64,000 nt of DNA, taken from Azorhizobium caulinodans ORS 571 (GTDB lineage Bacteria; Pseudomonadota; Alphaproteobacteria; Rhizobiales; Xanthobacteraceae). Within the stretch, counting starts at the first letter, position 1. Each line of letters starts with the position of its first letter. Below the pieces are notes generated by a model. It ran no database searches. It was not told where the DNA came from and saw only the letters and a program-made list of their open reading frames with translations. This document shows positions 27,634 to 39,128 of the stretch, one piece after another. The position numbers and the translations under genes are program-made. The DNA lies in the NCBI RefSeq assembly GCF_000010525.1, contig NC_009937.1, positions 1,803,501-1,867,500 on the forward strand. Direction: 5' to 3'.

Positions 27634-27863
27634 GACGATCGCTCCGCAACTTTTTGAAACTGCGCCGCGACCTTCCCTCGCCGCATCCCAAAGGGCAAGT
27701 GGCGATTGGTGGCACCATTGTGTGGTCCCGCGGGATATGACGCCCCGGGCCGGCACACCATGCGGCTGCTTCCGCATGCGGCCCACGCCGATCAGGCGCC
27801 GCCCTGCGATCCGGGCCCGCCGGATCGCAGGGGTGAGAGCCTTTTTCGCTGGGTGGCGCCCCG

Positions 27864-28754
27864 TCAGCCGGCGCGGCCGATGCCGTCGAGGGCGGCGAGG
27901 GCCTGAGGGGGCAGGTCCAGGTCCGCTGCCGCCAGATTTTCTTTGAGATGCGCGGTAGATGAGGTGCCGGGGATGAGCAGGATGTTGGGCGAACGCTTCA
28001 GCAGCCACGCCAGCGCCACCTGCATCGGGGTGGCCTTCAGTCCTTCGGCCACCTCCGACAGCGTGGCGGACTGGAGCGGCGAGAAACCGCCGAGGGGGAA
28101 GAAGGGCACATAGGCGATGCCGTCGCGGGCGAGATCGTCGATGAGCGCATCGTCCGCCCGGTGGGCGAGATTGTATTGGTTCTGGACGCAGACGATGGGC
28201 ATCATCTGCCGCGCCTCCGCGATCTGGCGCGCGGTGGCGTTGCTGAGGCCGATGTGGCGGACGAGGCCTTGATGGCGCAGGTCCGCCAGCACGGCCAGCT
28301 GCTCCGCGATGGGGCCTTCGGCCGGTCCGTGCGTATCGAACATCAGCCGCAGGTTCACGACCTCCAACTGTTCCAGCCCGAGGTTCCTGAGATTGTCGTC
28401 CACGGCCCGCTTCAGTTCGTCCGGCGAGAAGGCGGGGAGCCAGGACGCATCCGCCCCGCGGCGGGCGCCGATCTTCGTCACCAGCACGAGGTCTCCAGGA
28501 TAAGGCGCGAGTGCCTCGCGGATGATCTCGTTGGTGACATGCGGCCCGTAGAAGTCGCTGGTGTCGATGTGGTTCACCCCGGCGGCCACAGCGGCGCGGA
28601 GCACCGCGAGCGCTTCCGGCCGGTTCTTCGGCGGGCCGAATACGCCGGGCCCGGCAAGCTGCATGGCTCCGTAGCCGAGGCGGTTCAAAGTGCGATCGCC
28701 CAGCCGGTAGGTGCCGGCGGCCGTGATGCTGGAGGTGGATGACATGTTGGACAT
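27864..28754 (-). CDS. Aldo/keto reductase, YdbC-like
   Basis: 296-residue NADPH-dependent oxidoreductase with a TIM-barrel fold. HIDTSDFYGPHVTNEIIREAL carries the catalytic Asp and Tyr, LVLVTKIGARRG the Lys, and NLRLMFDTHGPAEG corresponds to the histidine-bearing strand in the E. coli YdbC (pyridoxal reductase-like) branch. The C-terminal IPGTSSTAHLKENLAAADLDL is the cofactor-binding end. It is divergent from a LysR regulator with a strong dyad between them, so it is probably that regulator's target. The natural substrate is unknown. Confidence 0.88.
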   Translation of the reverse strand: MSNMSSTSSITAAGTYRLGDRTLNRLGYGAMQLAGPGVFGPPKNRPEALAVLRAAVAAGVNHIDTSDFYGPHVTNEIIREALAPYPGDLVLVTKIGARRGADASWLPAFSPDELKRAVDDNLRNLGLEQLEVVNLRLMFDTHGPAEGPIAEQLAVLADLRHQGLVRHIGLSNATARQIAEARQMMPIVCVQNQYNLAHRADDALIDDLARDGIAYVPFFPLGGFSPLQSATLSEVAEGLKATPMQVALAWLLKRSPNILLIPGTSSTAHLKENLAAADLDLPPQALAALDGIGRAG

Positions 28755-28821
28755 GGGCGTCTCCGTTGGGTGGCCGAAGGCTCGGCCCCTGAATTAGGCC
28801 TTGCCGCCCGCGTCGATAATC

Positions 28822-28847
28822 CCGCACAGTCCGTACGGCTTGTGCGG
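28822..28847. promoter_or_regulatory. Nested dyad operator between aldo/keto reductase and LysR genes
   Basis: Outer half-sites CCGCACA (28822-28828) and TGTGCGG (28841-28847) are exact reverse complements, and the centre CCGTACGG (28831-28838) is itself a perfect palindrome. It ends 11 bases before the LysR ATG and about 70 bases upstream of the reductase start. This is a good candidate for the LysR binding site with autorepression. Confidence 0.65.
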
Positions 28848-28858
28848 ATTTCAGAACA

Positions 28859-29764
28859 ATGAGCATCGATCTGTCCGACCTCGGCGCCTTCATGGCTGTG
28901 GCGCGGGCGCGGGGCTTCCGGGATGCGGCGCGGGTGAGCGGGGCGAGTCCCTCGGCCCTCAGCGACGCCGTGCGGCGGGTGGAGGCGCAGCTCGGGGTGC
29001 GGCTGCTCCACCGCACCACCCGCAGCGTTGCCCCCACCGAGGCGGGCGCCCGGCTGATGGAGCGGCTCGGCCCGGCGCTCGGCGAGGTGGAGGCGGCGCT
29101 CGATGTGGTGAACGGGTTCCGGGATCGGCCGGCCGGCACCCTGCGGCTCAATGTGCCGGTGAGCGCGGCGCGGCTCGTGCTGCCGTCGCTCGTGCCGGAT
29201 TTCCTGGCCGCCTATCCCGACATCCGGCTGGAGATCACGGCGGAGGATACGTTCGTCGATCTTCTGGCGGCGGGCTGTGACGCCGGCATCCGCTATGACG
29301 AGCGGCTGGAGCAGGACATGATCGCGGTGCCCATCGGCCCGCGCACGCAGCGCTTCGCGACGGCGGCGGCGCCGGCCTATCTCGACCGGCGGGGTCGGCC
29401 GGCGCATCCGCGCGACCTGCTCGCCCATGCCTGCCTGCTCGCCCGCTTCAGCAGTGGCGCCATGATGGCCTGGGAGTTCGAGCGGGACGGGGAGGTGGTG
29501 CGCGTCGAGCCCACCGGCCCGCTGCTGGTGAGCGTCGGGGCCGCGACGGAGCTTGCAGTGGAGGCGGCGGTGGCCGGAACGGGCATCATTGCTCTGTTCG
29601 AGGACTGGCTGCGCCCGCATCTGGACAGCGGCGCGCTGGAGCCCGTGCTGGAGGCGTGGTGGCCACGCTTCTCGGGGCCCTTCCTTTATTATCCGGGCCG
29701 CCGGCTGGTGCCGGCGCCGCTCAGGGCCTTCGTGGATTTCGTACGGACGCGGCAGGAAGGCTGA
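28859..29764 (+). CDS. LysR family transcriptional regulator
   Basis: 301-residue regulator: winged helix-turn-helix at 1-60 (DAARVSGASPSALSDAVRRVEAQLGVRLLHRTTRSVAPTEAG region) and a periplasmic-binding-protein-like effector domain from about 90 (RLNVPVSAARLVLPSLVPDF). FVDLLAAGCDAGIRYDERL and HACLLARFSSG are typical of the subgroup that controls adjacent oxidoreductases. The inducer is unknown. It is divergently arranged with the aldo/keto reductase. Confidence 0.9.
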   Translation: MSIDLSDLGAFMAVARARGFRDAARVSGASPSALSDAVRRVEAQLGVRLLHRTTRSVAPTEAGARLMERLGPALGEVEAALDVVNGFRDRPAGTLRLNVPVSAARLVLPSLVPDFLAAYPDIRLEITAEDTFVDLLAAGCDAGIRYDERLEQDMIAVPIGPRTQRFATAAAPAYLDRRGRPAHPRDLLAHACLLARFSSGAMMAWEFERDGEVVRVEPTGPLLVSVGAATELAVEAAVAGTGIIALFEDWLRPHLDSGALEPVLEAWWPRFSGPFLYYPGRRLVPAPLRAFVDFVRTRQEG

Positions 29765-29825
29765 CGCTGGGTCCGTCTGCGGCGGGCGTTGTCCATAAGC
29801 CTGCCCTGGTGACGGGTGCTTTTTC

Positions 29826-29854
29826 TTGCTGCACGGGAAATCGGGCGTGATATA
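29826..29854 (+). promoter_or_regulatory. Promoter of tRNA-Leu
   Basis: TTGCTG (29826-29831), 17 bases, GATATA (29849-29854), with TG extending upstream of the -10. The tRNA begins about 75 bases after the expected start. Confidence 0.6.
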
Positions 29855-29936
29855 AGCCCCAACCCGGCCGGACCCGAGTCAATCGGTCGAACGGGCGAGA
29901 GGGGTGCGCCTTGCGCGTGCGCCCCGATGCCCGTAT

Positions 29937-30021
29937 GCGGGCGTGGCGGAACTGGTAGACGCGCGGGATTTAGGTTCCCGTGACGAAAGTCGTGGGGGTT
30001 CGAAACCCTCCGCCCGCACCA
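29937..30021 (+). tRNA. tRNA-Leu(TAG)
   Basis: 85-base type II tRNA with a long variable arm. Acceptor GCGGGCG (29937-29943) pairs with CGCCCGC (30011-30017), then A and encoded CCA. The anticodon loop ATTTAGG between GCGGG-type stem halves gives TAG, which reads CUN leucine codons. T loop GTTCGAAAC is standard. Confidence 0.95.
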
Positions 30022-30123
30022 CGTCCACACCCGTTTCCGCAGGGATGAGGGCGCAGCGCTTCCGCCGCGCCGGACAGATTCGAACCGAACCGCCGTGCGC
30101 GGCTTATGGATGAAGGCAAGACG

Positions 30124-31473
30124 ATGCAGGTGACCGAAACCCAGGCCGAGGGCCTCAAGCGCGCCTACACTGTGGTGCTCCCCGCGGCCGAGCTCGACGC
30201 CAAGGCTCAGGATCGCCTGGTCGAGCTCAAGGACAAGGTCCGGATCAACGGCTTCCGCCCCGGCAAGGTGCCGCTGTCCCACCTCAAGTCGCTGTACGGC
30301 AAGTCCGTCATGGCCGAGGTGATCGAGCAGGCCGTGACCGAGGCCAACGGCAAGATCGTCGAGGACAACGGCCTGCGCCTCGCGCTGCCGCCGAAGGTCG
30401 AGCTGCCCCAGGCCGAGGACGAAGTGAAGAGCGTCATCGAGGGCCAGGCCGACCTCAAGTACACGGTCGAGCTGGAAGTGCTGCCGAAGATCGAGCTCGG
30501 CAACTTCAAGGACATCGCCATCGAGAAGCCCGTCGCCATCGTCACCGATGAAGAGGTGGACGAGATGGTGAAGCGCATTGCCGACGGCAACCGCTCCTTC
30601 GACGCCAAGGAAGGCGCCGCCGCTTCGGGCGACCGCATCACCGTGGACTTCGTGGGCTCCATCGACGGCGTCCCGTTCGAGGGCGGCGCTGGCGAGGACG
30701 TGCCGGTGGTGATCGGCTCCAACAGCTTCATCCCCGGCTTCGAGGAGCAGCTCATCGGGCTGTCCGCCGGCGAGGAGCGCACCATCAATGTCACCTTCCC
30801 GACGAACTATCTGTCGGCCCAGCTCGCCGGCAAGGATGCGTCCTTCGCGGTGAAGGCCAAGCAGGTGGAGGCTCCCGGCGAGCTGACCATCGACGACGAG
30901 TTCGCCAAGACGCTCGGTCTCGAGAGCCTCGACAAGCTCAAGGAGAATGTGCGCGAGCGCATCGCCAAGGAGCATGAAGGCGCGACCCGCCAGCGCGTGA
31001 AGCGTCAGCTGCTCGACGCGCTCGACGCCGGCCACAAGTTCGACGTACCCCCGACCCTCGTCTCGCAGGAGTTCGAGGGCGTGTGGCAGCAGATCCAGAC
31101 CGATCTGCAGCAGCAGGGCCGCACCTTCGCCGACGAGAGCACGACGGAAGAGGAAGCCCGCGCCGAATATCAGCGCATTGCCGAGCGCCGCGTGCGCCTT
31201 GGCCTGGTTCTTGCGGAGATCGGGGAGCGCAACAATATACAGGTCACCGACGACGAGGTGACGCGTGCGGTTGTCGAGCGGGCGCGTCAGTTCCCCGGCC
31301 AGGAACAGCAGGTGTGGGAATATTATCGCCGCAATGCGCAGGCGATGGCGTCCCTGCGTGCGCCCCTGTTCGAGGAGAAGGTCGTCGACTTCCTTCTGGA
31401 GCTCGCCAAGGTGACCGAGAAGCAGGTCAGCCGCGAGGAGCTCTACAAGGAGGAAGAGGAGAAGGCGGCCTGA
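30124..31473 (+). CDS. tig: Trigger factor
   Basis: Ribosome-associated chaperone and prolyl isomerase, 449 residues. N-terminal ribosome-binding domain with [21 protein letters not shown] (the usual GFRxGKxP signature), central FKBP-type isomerase domain ([20 protein letters not shown]), and a long helical C-terminal chaperone domain ending in acidic, Lys-rich sequence. GAAGG precedes the ATG at 30124; an in-frame ATG at 30106 is less likely. It heads the tig-clpP-clpX-lon-hup block. Confidence 0.96.
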   Translation: MQVTETQAEGLKRAYTVVLPAAELDAKAQDRLVELKDKVRINGFRPGKVPLSHLKSLYGKSVMAEVIEQAVTEANGKIVEDNGLRLALPPKVELPQAEDEVKSVIEGQADLKYTVELEVLPKIELGNFKDIAIEKPVAIVTDEEVDEMVKRIADGNRSFDAKEGAAASGDRITVDFVGSIDGVPFEGGAGEDVPVVIGSNSFIPGFEEQLIGLSAGEERTINVTFPTNYLSAQLAGKDASFAVKAKQVEAPGELTIDDEFAKTLGLESLDKLKENVRERIAKEHEGATRQRVKRQLLDALDAGHKFDVPPTLVSQEFEGVWQQIQTDLQQQGRTFADESTTEEEARAEYQRIAERRVRLGLVLAEIGERNNIQVTDDEVTRAVVERARQFPGQEQQVWEYYRRNAQAMASLRAPLFEEKVVDFLLELAKVTEKQVSREELYKEEEEKAA

Positions 31474-31537
31474 GTTCAGGCCTCCTTCACCGCTGCCTGC
31501 GACGATTTGCGCGCATTCTCCGCGCCGAGGACCAAAA

Positions 31538-32170
31538 ATGCGTGATCCTGTCGATACTTATATGAACTACCTCGTCCCCATGGTGGTCGAGCAGACCAAC
31601 CGCGGGGAGCGCGCGTACGACATTTATTCCCGTCTCCTGAAGGAGCGGATCATCTTCCTGACCGGTCCGGTGGAAGACGGGATGTCCACGCTGGCGGTGG
31701 CGCAGTTGCTCTTTCTTGAGGCGGAAAACCCCAAGAAGGAAATCTCCATGTACATCAACTCGCCGGGCGGCGTGGTGACGTCGGGTCTTGCGATCTACGA
31801 CACCATGCAGTTCATCCGCCCGGCGGTGTCCACGCTGTGCATCGGCCAGGCTGCCTCCATGGGCTCCCTGCTGCTGACCGCCGGCGAGAAGGGCCTGCGG
31901 TTCGCGCTGCCGAATGCTCGAATCATGGTCCATCAGCCGTCCGGCGGCTTCCAGGGCCAGGTCACGGACATCATGCTGCACGCGCAGGAGATCCTCAGCC
32001 TCAAGAAGCGGCTGAATGAAATCTATGTGAAGCATACGGGCCAGCCGATCGAGAAGATCGAGGACGCCCTCGAGCGCGACAACTTCATGACGGCGAACGC
32101 CGCTCAGGAGTTCGGGCTCATCGATACCGTCATCGACAAGCGTCCCTCGGACGAGCCGGCCAAGGCCTGA
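31538..32170 (+). CDS. clpP: ATP-dependent Clp protease proteolytic subunit
   Basis: Serine protease that forms the tetradecameric chamber for ClpX and ClpA; 210 residues. Catalytic triad S107 (GQAASMGS), H132 (MVHQPSGG) and D181 is intact. The N-terminal propeptide-like start [16 protein letters not shown] is typical of alphaproteobacteria. It follows tig by 64 bases and is probably co-transcribed, and is separated from clpX by a long spacer. Confidence 0.97.
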   Translation: MRDPVDTYMNYLVPMVVEQTNRGERAYDIYSRLLKERIIFLTGPVEDGMSTLAVAQLLFLEAENPKKEISMYINSPGGVVTSGLAIYDTMQFIRPAVSTLCIGQAASMGSLLLTAGEKGLRFALPNARIMVHQPSGGFQGQVTDIMLHAQEILSLKKRLNEIYVKHTGQPIEKIEDALERDNFMTANAAQEFGLIDTVIDKRPSDEPAKA

Positions 32171-32731
32171 TCCTTCGACGTTTTCAGGGGGCGGTGTGCG
32201 CAATGCTCTTGCGTGCACCGCCATATCGCGCTTGCATGGCCCCAATAGCCGGCATTTGACCGGCTGCGTCGGGGCTTCGCAATTTTAGCGTCGCGCCGGG
32301 GCAGGAAATACCGCCTCGGCGTTCCCGATGTAGCCATCCGTCCGATGGCGGCGCACGATCCGGGGTGCGCGACTGGCTTCACCATTCGTTCATTTCCGGG
32401 TCGCGGGTCTCTGGCAGGACGCGTGTCGGCACGCCATATGCATGTGCCAACACAGGCGTCTTGATTGGACCCAAGAGGGATGCTTGGCTGATACGGGGCG
32501 GAAAACGTCACGTATATGACAGGTAGCCGCAAGGCTGAGGCGGTACTCAGGGCTGCGGTGACAAGGCGAGGCATGGAACCCGGACCGCAAGGTGCGACGT
32601 TCCAAGAAACGGTCGAAAGGCCGGCACGGGGCTCAGGCGCAGCGTCGCCGGCCCCAACAAGGGTTCCGTCCAGACGGGGAGGGGTCCTGAACAGGACCTG
32701 AGCCGGAGGGGCGGACCGCACGGAGATGAAG
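32171..32731 (+). other. Long clpP-clpX spacer
   Basis: About 560 bases with no credible gene. It holds a strong inverted repeat at 32419-32459 and possible weak promoter pieces (TTGACC at 32256). The ribosome-binding site GGAG (32722-32725) serves clpX. The length suggests independent promoter control of clpX. Confidence 0.5.
32419..32459. repeat. Inverted repeat in the clpP-clpX spacer
   Basis: GTGTCGGCAC (32423-32432) and GTGCCAACAC (32444-32453) pair with one mismatch around an 11-base centre containing CATATG; the flanks ACGC and GCGT extend the symmetry with a small bulge. It could be an operator for clpX or an mRNA hairpin. Confidence 0.55.
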
Positions 32732-34000
32732 ATGAGCAAGACCGGCGGCAGCGACAGCAAGAACACGCTTTACTGCTCGTTCTGCGGCAAGAGCCAGCAC
32801 GAGGTCCGCAAGCTCATCGCAGGGCCTACGGTCTTCATTTGCGACGAGTGTGTCGAACTCTGCATGGACATCATCCGCGAGGAGAGCAAGTCCTCCCTGG
32901 TGAAGTCCCGCGATGGCATCCCCACCCCGAAGGAGATCCGCAAGGTTCTCGATGACTACGTCATCGGCCAGGACCATGCGAAGAAGGTCCTCTCGGTGGC
33001 GGTGCACAACCACTACAAGCGCCTGAACCACGCCACCAAGCACGGCGATGTGGAACTGGCCAAGTCCAACATCATGCTCATCGGCCCGACGGGTTCCGGC
33101 AAGACGCTGCTGGCCCAGACGCTGGCGCGCATCCTGGACGTGCCCTTCACCATGGCCGACGCCACCACGCTGACCGAGGCCGGCTATGTGGGCGAGGATG
33201 TGGAGAACATCATCCTCAAGCTGCTCCAGGCCGCCGACTACAATGTGGAGCGGGCGCAGCGCGGCATCGTCTACATCGACGAGATCGACAAGATCAGTCG
33301 CAAGTCCGACAACCCGTCCATCACCCGCGACGTCTCGGGCGAGGGCGTGCAGCAGGCCCTGCTGAAGATCATGGAAGGCACCGTTGCCTCCGTGCCCCCG
33401 CAGGGCGGCCGCAAGCACCCCCAGCAGGAATTCCTGCAGGTGGACACCACCAACATCCTCTTCATCTGCGGCGGCGCCTTCGCGGGCCTCGACAAGATCA
33501 TCTCGTCCCGCTCCAAGGGCGGCACCTCCATCGGCTTCGGCGCCAAGGTGGCTCCCGTCGAGGAGCGTCGTCCCGGCGAGTTGTTCCGCGAGGTGGAGCC
33601 CGAGGATCTGCTGAAGTACGGCCTCATCCCCGAGTTCATCGGCCGTCTGCCCGTGCTTGCCACGCTCAACGACCTCGACGAGGCGGCGCTCAAGCAGATC
33701 CTGGCCGAGCCGAAGAACGCGCTGGTGAAGCAGTATCAGCGCCTCTTCGAGATGGAGAACGTGGATCTCACCATCCATGAGGAAGCGCTGGGCGCCATCG
33801 CCCGCAAGGCCATCGAGCGCAAGACGGGCGCGCGCGGCTTGCGCTCGATCATGGAAGGAATCCTGCTGGACACCATGTTTGACCTTCCCGGCCTCGAAGG
33901 CGTCGAGGAAGTGGTGATCAGCAAGGAAGTGGTCGAGCAGAATGCGCGCCCGCTCTACATTTACGCGGACCGTGTCGGCGACGCCGGCGCCAGCGCCTGA
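32732..34000 (+). CDS. clpX: ATP-dependent Clp protease ATP-binding subunit ClpX
   Basis: AAA+ unfoldase of ClpXP, 422 residues. Zinc-binding domain C15, C18, C37 and C40 ([10 protein letters not shown] and [10 protein letters not shown]) recognises adaptors and substrates; Walker A GPTGSGKT at 118-125; Walker [10 protein letters not shown]; pore and IGF-type ClpP-binding loop (SIGFGAKV) intact. In alphaproteobacteria ClpXP degrades cell-cycle regulators. The ATG at 32732 has GGAG six bases upstream; the ATG six bases earlier overlaps that site. Confidence 0.97.
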   Translation: MSKTGGSDSKNTLYCSFCGKSQHEVRKLIAGPTVFICDECVELCMDIIREESKSSLVKSRDGIPTPKEIRKVLDDYVIGQDHAKKVLSVAVHNHYKRLNHATKHGDVELAKSNIMLIGPTGSGKTLLAQTLARILDVPFTMADATTLTEAGYVGEDVENIILKLLQAADYNVERAQRGIVYIDEIDKISRKSDNPSITRDVSGEGVQQALLKIMEGTVASVPPQGGRKHPQQEFLQVDTTNILFICGGAFAGLDKIISSRSKGGTSIGFGAKVAPVEERRPGELFREVEPEDLLKYGLIPEFIGRLPVLATLNDLDEAALKQILAEPKNALVKQYQRLFEMENVDLTIHEEALGAIARKAIERKTGARGLRSIMEGILLDTMFDLPGLEGVEEVVISKEVVEQNARPLYIYADRVGDAGASA

Positions 34001-34019
34001 CGGGGTTTATCCCGCTTCC

Positions 34020-34046
34020 TTCCCTCGCGCCGCCGGCGCGGGGGAA
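34020..34046 (+). terminator. Hairpin after clpX
   Basis: TTCCCTCGCGCC and GGCGCGGGGGAA form a 12-pair stem (one G-U) with a three-base loop, 20 bases after the clpX stop. No U tract; may terminate partly or process the message. Confidence 0.5.
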
Positions 34047-34108
34047 ACGCCAGAACCTGCCTGTTTCATGAATGTTTCACGTGCGGTGTCGGGAGCCTTC
34101 CCAACGGT

Positions 34109-34137
34109 CTTGAAAGCCAGCGGGGCGCTCTCCATGT
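34109..34137 (+). promoter_or_regulatory. Sigma-32 heat-shock promoter of lon
   Basis: CTTGAAA (34109-34115), 14 bases, CTCCATGT (34130-34137). This matches the sigma-32 (RpoH) consensus CTTGAAA-N13-15-CCCCATNT at all but one defined position. Transcription would start near 34145, giving a leader of about 145 bases before lon. Confidence 0.8.
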
Positions 34138-34288
34138 CTTGGTCAACACTCCGGTTCCCGGGCTCGGTTCCTGTGCCTCTCGCGGCCTTATCGCCGCTCC
34201 AGCATCGATCATCCGCTCCCGTCCCGGCTGCGACCACGCAGGCGAATGCATTGTCGTCTGCGTTGGCGTCTTTAGAAAGGATTGGGTC

Positions 34289-36709
<2,421 letters not shown>

Positions 36710-36734
36710 GTCGTCGCCCATCGCGGTTGGAAGT

Positions 36735-36765
36735 GGCCCGGAATCACGATTCCGGGCCATTTTTC
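36735..36765 (+). terminator. Rho-independent terminator of lon
   Basis: GGCCCGGAATC and GATTCCGGGCC form a long stem with a very short loop, followed by ATTTTTC. It lies 26 bases after the lon stop. Confidence 0.88.
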
Positions 36766-37060
36766 TTTGTGTGGATGCCGCCTGCGACGCCGCCGGCCGT
36801 GCCTTTGCTCCACCGCTGTCGCCCGGCTCCGGGCGCTTCGAAAATTCCACTGCAAACACAGCTACTTAAGTAACGCTGCTCCGGAGGCTCCGGGGCGCGA
36901 ACGCTGGTGCGCGCGGCTGCCGGAACCGTTGGAAATCGTTTGTTTATGCGGGTTTGTGGCGCTTTGGCGCTTGCAAAAGCCACATTTTCCGTAAAGCTTC
37001 CCGCCCATCGTTGAGGCCAACGCCCTGCGATTCGAGAGATACAATGGAAGGAACGGTCAC

Positions 37061-37339
37061 ATGACCACCAAGAACGAACTGATCGCCGCGGTGGCCGAAG
37101 AGGCCAAGCTCACGAAGGCGGCTGCGGCGGCTGCCGTGGATGCCACGTTCGACATCATCGCCAAGGCGCTGAAGGACGGCGAAGAAGTGAAGCTCATCGG
37201 CTTCGGCTCCTTCTCGGTCGTGACCCGCGCCGCCCGCGAGGGCCGCAACCCGCGGACCGGCAAGCCGGTGAAGATCGCCGCCTCCAAGGCGCCGAAGTTC
37301 ACCCCCGGCAAGGGCCTCAAGGAAGCGGTCAACGACTGA
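37061..37339 (+). CDS. hup: DNA-binding protein HU
   Basis: 92-residue nucleoid protein. MTTKNELIAAVAEEAKLTKAAA begins the helical dimer core, and the DNA-binding arm RAAREGRNPRTGKPVKI has the proline that intercalates in the minor groove. HU downstream of lon is conserved in alphaproteobacteria. The 350-base leader behind the lon terminator is AT-richer and contains the palindrome TACTTAAGTA (36863-36872), suggesting its own promoter, which I could not place with confidence. Confidence 0.95.
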   Translation: MTTKNELIAAVAEEAKLTKAAAAAAVDATFDIIAKALKDGEEVKLIGFGSFSVVTRAAREGRNPRTGKPVKIAASKAPKFTPGKGLKEAVND

Positions 37340-37430
37340 TCCATTCCGTGTGGCGCTCCGTCCGCGTTGTGCGGGCGGGGCGCCCCGGCTCCCCGTCCCG
37401 AGGTCTGGCTTGCGCCATCCCGGGGCCGGT

Positions 37431-38819
37431 TTACCTGAGGCTGTTGAACCAGTTCAGGATGTTGTCGCTCCCCGCGAGCGTCGCGGCATCGCCATAGAGA
37501 CCGGCGATGAAGGTTCCGCGGTGGCTTCCCCCCGCCACCGGCACGCCCGCCGCCTGCCTGCCCCCCGCCGAAAGCGCGCGGAACACCATGGCCGGGTGGA
37601 TCGCCTCGTCGGCGAGCCCGTAATGGAAGCGGATCGGGCTGTCATATTTCCAGTAGGATGCGCGGTTGGCCGCCAGATGCCGCAGGAAGGCGCTGTTCTG
37701 GTCGGCGGTGAAGCGCTCGAAGAAGCCCGGCACCATCAGCTCCGCGCCCGTCGGCAGCCGTTTCATCTGCGCGTCGTCGAGCTCGTAGCGCGTCCAGTAG
37801 GTCTGCGCGAGATCCTGATATTCGGGGCGCACGGCCGTCTTCAGCAAGCCCGTCAGATTGTACTGAAGCTCGTAGCTGCCGAGCGCGATGATCATGCACA
37901 AGGCGATCCAGACCGGCAGCGGGGGATAGGAGGTCGTGCCCTTGGGCAGCGGAAACATCGCGTCTCCGGTCCAGAAGCGCCACGTCTCGTTTAGGTCATT
38001 GAAGGGGCTGGCGACGGCCGTCGCGGCGATGGGCCGGCCGTCCTCCCGCAGCGCCTGGTGCAGCCATTGCGTGTTGATCGCGCCCTGCGACCAGCCGTGG
38101 AGGAAGAGTTTGCCAGGGCTGCACCCCAGGGCCCGCAGCGCCGTCTTGCCGGCGGCCAGCATCTGGAGGCAGGTGCGCACGGAGGCGCCTTTCACCGCAT
38201 AGGCCTCGCCCCGGTCGCCCCGGAACGGTCCCTTGCCCAGATAATCGGCGGCGATCACCGCATACCCCTGTCCGGCGAAGCGCTGCACGTTGAAGAGCGT
38301 TTCGAGGGAATCCGCCGCATCGCTCGTCCGGTAAGTGGGATCGGCGAGACGCGTCAGGTTCGAGGGCACCTGATCGAAGGACAGGATCGTGCCGTGCTGC
38401 CAGGACACGACGGGCAAGGGCCCCTTGGCGCCCGCCGGAAGGGCCAGAAGGCCGCTGATCTTGAGGCGTTCGCCAGTCTCGGGGACGGTGACGTCCGTGA
38501 CGAGGCGGTGCAGGTCCACGTCGAAGCTCGCGCCGTTCGCCTTGGCATCGAAGGCGGGAAGAATGACCGGTGCGTTGAAGAGCGGAAACGCCTCTGCCAC
38601 CAGCGCATCGAGCCGCGCGCGGCTGACCCGGCAGGAGAGATCGATGCCGCGTCCCGCCCCACTGGCAGCATGCGCGGAGTGCTTGGCGTCAGCCAGTCCC
38701 AGTGCCGCCACGCCCGTGCCCAGCACCAGCGCCCGCCGCAGCCCATCGACGGGGCCGGTCGCGCGCGCGTCTTCATCTGGCGGGGCAGGGACGGGGACGG
38801 ATCGTGACATGGGCGCCAT
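37431..38819 (-). CDS. Exported alpha/beta-hydrolase, secretory-lipase-like
   Basis: 462-residue hydrolase with an N-terminal twin-arginine-like segment (LRRALVLGTGVAALGLADA, cut likely after AHA) placing it in the periplasm or outside. The nucleophile elbow GWSQG and oxyanion region VSWQHGT identify the fold; the catalytic Asp and His are probably in LADEAIHP and GSHRGTF near the C-terminus. Architecture resembles the LIP/secretory lipase family, with a central insert. The ATG at 38819 has GAGGAG eight bases upstream. The substrate is unknown; it may be an esterase rather than a true lipase. Confidence 0.72.
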   Translation of the reverse strand: MAPMSRSVPVPAPPDEDARATGPVDGLRRALVLGTGVAALGLADAKHSAHAASGAGRGIDLSCRVSRARLDALVAEAFPLFNAPVILPAFDAKANGASFDVDLHRLVTDVTVPETGERLKISGLLALPAGAKGPLPVVSWQHGTILSFDQVPSNLTRLADPTYRTSDAADSLETLFNVQRFAGQGYAVIAADYLGKGPFRGDRGEAYAVKGASVRTCLQMLAAGKTALRALGCSPGKLFLHGWSQGAINTQWLHQALREDGRPIAATAVASPFNDLNETWRFWTGDAMFPLPKGTTSYPPLPVWIALCMIIALGSYELQYNLTGLLKTAVRPEYQDLAQTYWTRYELDDAQMKRLPTGAELMVPGFFERFTADQNSAFLRHLAANRASYWKYDSPIRFHYGLADEAIHPAMVFRALSAGGRQAAGVPVAGGSHRGTFIAGLYGDAATLAGSDNILNWFNSLR

Positions 38820-39128
38820 GGCGCAACTCCTCGGGATCACGGGGCCGGTGCACGTCTCAATGCCCATGCGCGAGCCGGACGATCAGAAGGCGTGACGATG
38901 CGCGGACGTTACTGCCTGCCGCGTCAAAGGCGAAGATCAAGCTTCGATCACGCGGCGTTTCGCTCCCTCCAGGCCTTGCGGGGCGCGCCGGCGCATGTCC
39001 GGCCGGGGGGCTCTGCACGGCTTCGCATGGCTGGGGCTCCGTCCATGTGGATTGAGCCGGCAAATGAATGGCGCTAAGGACGCGCGCCGCATGCGCGGAC
39101 CGCCGGACGGCGGGCAGGGAGGCGCCCC
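38820..39128. other. Divergent promoter region, lipase-like gene and MFS gene
   Basis: About 310 bases, no credible gene. Short open frames here overlap both strands without family features. It should hold the promoters of both flanking genes, but no convincing -35/-10 pair was found. Confidence 0.35.

Noticed and set aside
27634-29151. N-terminal extension of the multicopper-oxidase-like frame across the aldo/keto reductase gene
   Set aside because: The extra 500 codons are the other-frame shadow of the reductase and contain no fold; a Tat leader begins at 27633.
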